Shown here in pieces: positions 6,506-8,597 of a stretch of DNA of 8,597 bases. The DNA comes from Chloroflexota bacterium (GTDB lineage: Bacteria; Chloroflexota; Anaerolineae; Anaerolineales; Anaerolineaceae), in the NCBI GenBank assembly GCA_012797215.1, contig JAAZPN010000165.1, forward strand, positions 1 to 8,597. The letters are read 5' to 3'. A program made the position numbers and the translations under genes. Each line of letters starts with the position of its first letter. Within the stretch, counting starts at the first letter, position 1. Below the pieces are notes generated by a model that saw only the letters and a program-made list of their open reading frames with translations, did not search any database and was not told the DNA's origin.

Positions 6506-7123
6506 CTAAGGCGTCACGATTTGGTATTCAAAATAGAAGGTCGAGAACGAGGTGCCCTGCGCGTTCACAATCGCCCAATCGCCGCGCACTTTTCCGGCGG
6601 CGGCAGGCGCGGTGAACTTCATCGTAATGGTGACAGTTTTTGTGGGAGGCACTTCATAAGGCATGGTAATGGTATCGCTGGCTCCCAACTTATCGCCGCT
6701 GACAAATTTAATCGCGTAGGCGGTCGTCCAGGTGGTGGTACCGGTGTTCATCAGGGTCAGGACCACGTCAAAGGGCAGACCTGCAGTGATATGGGAATTG
6801 TCGGCTGGGTTGCTGGAGACCCACACGCCGCCGTCGCGTCCGCCCGGGGCTAAGGTTGCTGTCGCGCCGGCAGCCGGGGTGTTGGTTGGCGGAAAGGTGG
6901 CTGTGGGGGGCAAAGCAGTGTTGGTCGGGGTTGGTTGGGGCGTGGGTGTATCGGTCGGTCGGGCGATTGCAGTGCGCGTAAAATCCACTTCTACGGTCTG
7001 GGCGATGCTGGTCATAATCTGATCGGGGCTGAGGGTAGGTGCGGACGGGGCGCAAGCCGAAAGCAGCAGCGCGGTAATCATCACGGCGGCAAAAACTACG
7101 CTCGAAAATGTTTTCTTATTCAT
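6506..7123 (-). CDS. Lipoprotein with Thr/Pro-rich linker and NBR1-type Ig-like domain
   Basis: A 205-residue secreted lipoprotein of unknown function. The N-terminus is a lipoprotein signal peptide: MNKK, a hydrophobic stretch, then the lipobox LLSAC with Cys24 as the expected lipidated residue. Next comes a short polar segment (about 30-53, DQIMTSIAQTVEVDFTRTA), then a Thr/Pro-rich linker (about 51-93, repeats of TPTPQPTPTNT type), then a beta-rich domain (about 98-203). That domain has the look of the Ig-like domain named after NBR1 (N_BRCA1_IG): a long opening strand, NTGTTTW with Trp132, a VPP-type turn near 158, and GDW with Trp183. Family knowledge suggests such domains sit on the outer face of many Chloroflexota lipoproteins; their ligands are unknown. 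The frame opens at an ATG at 7135, but the ATG at 7123 has GGAG at an ideal 6-nt spacing (7130-7133) and gives the classic MNKK start. A strong promoter lies just upstream, and queG follows after 23 nt. Confidence 0.85.
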   Translation of the reverse strand: MNKKTFSSVVFAAVMITALLLSACAPSAPTLSPDQIMTSIAQTVEVDFTRTAIARPTDTPTPQPTPTNTALPPTATFPPTNTPAAGATATLAPGGRDGGVWVSSNPADNSHITAGLPFDVVLTLMNTGTTTWTTAYAIKFVSGDKLGASDTITMPYEVPPTKTVTITMKFTAPAAAGKVRGDWAIVNAQGTSFSTFYFEYQIVTP

Positions 7124-7129
7124 AAAAAA

Positions 7130-7133
7130 CTCC
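7130..7133 (-). promoter_or_regulatory. Ribosome binding site fixing the lipoprotein start
   Basis: GGAG on the - strand, followed by six T and then ATG at 7123. The longer-frame ATG at 7135 overlaps this site (ATGGAG), so initiation at 7123 is strongly preferred. Confidence 0.8.
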
Positions 7134-7174
7134 ATCCTGCGCGAAAATTGCTTGATTTATACGCATGATTTTCT

Positions 7175-7202
7175 ATTGTAGAGCTTCAGCCGGATTTGTC
7201 AA
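7175..7202 (-). promoter_or_regulatory. Sigma70-like promoter for the lipoprotein-queG unit
   Basis: The - strand carries a perfect TTGACA (7202-7197), a 16-base spacer and TACAAT (7180-7175; five of six consensus bases). The predicted transcript start near 7168 leaves a leader of about 45 nt to the ATG at 7123. It lies in the 210-base gap between the sulfatase-fold gene and the lipoprotein, the only gap in this gene series with a full -35/-10 pair. No terminator for the sulfatase-fold gene was found in that gap. Confidence 0.85.
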
Positions 7203-7333
7203 GTTCGACCGGAAATGACCAGAATTTGCCAGGCTTCGAGATTTTTCGGGTTGGCGCCTTGCATTGAGAATCTATTGAAACGCAACTGGCTTCTTTGCCC
7301 TGATGTTGACCGCGCGGCCTGTCCGCATTCGCT

Positions 7334-8597
7334 TCAGGGAATACAGCCAGGCATAGTCTCGGGGTAGACGCTGAAATTGTAAGAATCTTCCTGCGTGCTC
7401 AGATAGGATACATCCTCAAGAATTTCGTAATTCGCGCCAAAGACTTCGTTGAAGACAACGCGAAAGAAGTTTACCAGGGTGATATTGGGTGAAATGGTCG
7501 ATTCTGCTTTATCCGGAAGGTAAAACGCGCTGAGCACGGCCAGACGGTTAGCGCTATCCGCGCCGTGATCCCCCAGCAGAAGAATTACCGGTGGTGTATC
7601 GGAATCTGCCAGGATCTTGCGGAGGACAGGCAGGATAGCGCTGTCTCCATATTGGACACCCCAGGAATAGTATTGAATGTACTCCTCCCAGGAAATGGGC
7701 GTTACCCACGGCAGCGGCGGCGGGTTTGGAATAAGCGTCCCATCGGGTTGGAAGACATAAGGCGCGTGTGGAATATTCAGATGCGCGAACACGAGCTTTG
7801 GCCCGCGTTCCGAGGCAATCTCTTGCAGTTTGTTCAGGATAAACCACTGCTGGCGGACATGATCCGCGAAAGGATAATTTGTCGGGATATTGTTGATACT
7901 GCCGCTGGTTCCGGAGTAGTCAAAAAACACGCGCGCCAAGGTGCCGCTATAGAGCATTTGATCGAAGTTGCTCAAGGCAATGCCGTTATCTTGCGTGGGC
8001 AAATCCACCGTTTGAAAATAATGATCCGCGTCCGTCCAGGCAATGGGTTGATAAGAAACCATCGCGTATGTCGCGTAACCAAGCGATTCAAAGATACTGC
8101 GCACGCTGCTGTGCCGCACTAATTCATAGAGCGCAGCCCGGTCGTTATTTGGCGGTTGGAATTCCGGGCTCATTTCCTGGAGATATCGCATGTTAAAGAA
8201 TGAAGAAAGCGAGAGGGGGGTGTAGGCATAATTGCTCATGCTGCAGGCAGGGACGTAAAAACCCATTCCGGTAAGCGCGTCGATGAAGTCTTGATTATCC
8301 AGGTTGAATGTTTCTTGCAGCACGTCCGTCCGCAAGTGCGCGTCCATCAAGATTACATAGACATCCGGCAGACTTTCTGGGTTCAGCGCTGTACCAGCAG
8401 GGAGTTGGCTGGAAACGCTTTCAATTGCCGCGTTTTGCGCTCTGCTCGCGCGCAGCTCGTATTCCACAATCTGGTAAAGTGGAATAATCAATAAAAAAAC
8501 GGCGAACATATTCAACAGGATGGTCAAATTCTTGTTGTCTTGAACGCGTTTGAAGATTAACCAGCCCCCAAGCCCGCCGAGGGCAGCCCACAAGGGC
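7334..8597 (-). CDS. Membrane-anchored sulfatase/alkaline-phosphatase-fold protein, N-terminus beyond window
   Basis: The C-terminal 420 or so residues of a sulfatase-like hydrolase or transferase. The frame is open to the right edge; a TTG at 8593 is not taken as the start because the coding frame runs on through it. Counting from that codon, the visible part begins with hydrophobic membrane segment(s) (about 1-15 and 22-43), then a juxtamembrane linker, then the catalytic domain on the outer face. Core motifs are DVYVILMDAHLRTD (77-90) with the first metal Asp84, NYAYTPLSLSSFFNMRYL (121-138) at the nucleophile region, AHLNIPHAPYVF (270-281) and LLGDHGAD (339-346) with the second metal pair Asp342-His343. 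At the position where Cys-type sulfatases carry CxPxR, by-eye alignment puts Thr125, so formylglycine activation is unlikely and the enzyme is more like LTA-synthase or phosphoethanolamine-transferase-type members, or an unassigned phosphodiesterase. The substrate is unknown; surface glycan or lipid modification is a reasonable guess. Only two cysteines, 117 and 417, are visible. Confidence 0.85.
   Translation of the reverse strand, partial: PLWAALGGLGGWLIFKRVQDNKNLTILLNMFAVFLLIIPLYQIVEYELRASRAQNAAIESVSSQLPAGTALNPESLPDVYVILMDAHLRTDVLQETFNLDNQDFIDALTGMGFYVPACSMSNYAYTPLSLSSFFNMRYLQEMSPEFQPPNNDRAALYELVRHSSVRSIFESLGYATYAMVSYQPIAWTDADHYFQTVDLPTQDNGIALSNFDQMLYSGTLARVFFDYSGTSGSINNIPTNYPFADHVRQQWFILNKLQEIASERGPKLVFAHLNIPHAPYVFQPDGTLIPNPPPLPWVTPISWEEYIQYYSWGVQYGDSAILPVLRKILADSDTPPVILLLGDHGADSANRLAVLSAFYLPDKAESTISPNITLVNFFRVVFNEVFGANYEILEDVSYLSTQEDSYNFSVYPETMPGCIP

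Noticed and set aside
6860..6975. G/T-rich low-complexity stretch as a regulatory repeat
   Set aside because: It encodes the Thr/Pro linker of the lipoprotein on the - strand, which fully explains its base bias.
7565..8122. 185-codon open frame on the + strand opposite the sulfatase-fold gene
   Set aside because: It is antisense to conserved metal-site motifs, with no ribosome site or domain of its own.
8231..8245. Cys117 in CSMSN as a formylglycine CxPxR motif
   Set aside because: Pro and Arg of the motif are Met and Asn, and the distance to the following Arg-Tyr is eight residues too long; Thr125 fits the position instead.
8591..8593. TTG as start of the sulfatase-fold protein
   Set aside because: The frame stays open to the window edge, and the protein begins in the middle of a membrane segment, so the real start is outside.
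1..8597. CRISPR array, tRNA genes, insertion sequences or phage attachment sites
   Set aside because: No regularly spaced repeats, cloverleaf patterns, transposase motifs or terminal inverted repeats were seen on either strand.

Overview
The window (about 8.6 kb, GC somewhat above 50%) looks like ordinary chromosomal housekeeping and envelope DNA from a bacterium. The best guess is a member of Chloroflexota, class Anaerolineae. This is inference from gene style: a lipoprotein with a Thr/Pro-rich linker and an NBR1-type Ig domain, a UMF1-type transporter, a stand-alone D-Ala-D-Ala-ligase-like ATP-grasp protein, and a membrane-anchored sulfatase-fold protein. No mobile element, CRISPR array, rRNA or tRNA gene was seen.

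Layout. The left edge holds the 3' three quarters of pnp (polynucleotide phosphorylase) on the + strand, closed by a textbook 14-bp hairpin terminator at 1639-1677. All other genes lie on the - strand. Read in their own direction (right to left) they are: the C-terminal part of a membrane-anchored alkaline-phosphatase/sulfatase-fold enzyme (7334 to the right edge); a lipoprotein (6506-7123) behind a strong sigma70-like promoter; queG, epoxyqueuosine reductase (5430-6482); a tRNA-dihydrouridine synthase (4287-5306); a UMF1-family MFS transporter (2923-4239) with its own terminator; and an ATP-grasp ligase (1734-2795) with its own extended -10 promoter. The ATP-grasp gene converges on pnp.

How the genes relate. 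The lipoprotein and queG are 23 nt apart and probably share the promoter at 7175-7202. A weak hairpin sits between queG and dus. Dus and the MFS gene are 47 nt apart with no visible terminator and may be co-transcribed. queG and dus both act on tRNA (queuosine at the wobble position, dihydrouridine in a loop), and pnp adds an RNA-turnover function. The transporter, lipoprotein and sulfatase-fold protein belong to the envelope. The ATP-grasp ligase has no cell-wall genes beside it here.

No clearly new multi-gene system is visible. The points most worth a second look are residue-level departures in otherwise recognisable enzymes: a Thr at the sulfatase nucleophile position, a Cys-Cys in the Dus active-site motif, substitutions at two Ddl triad positions, and an RGG-rich tail on PNPase. 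All family assignments and alignments were made by eye.
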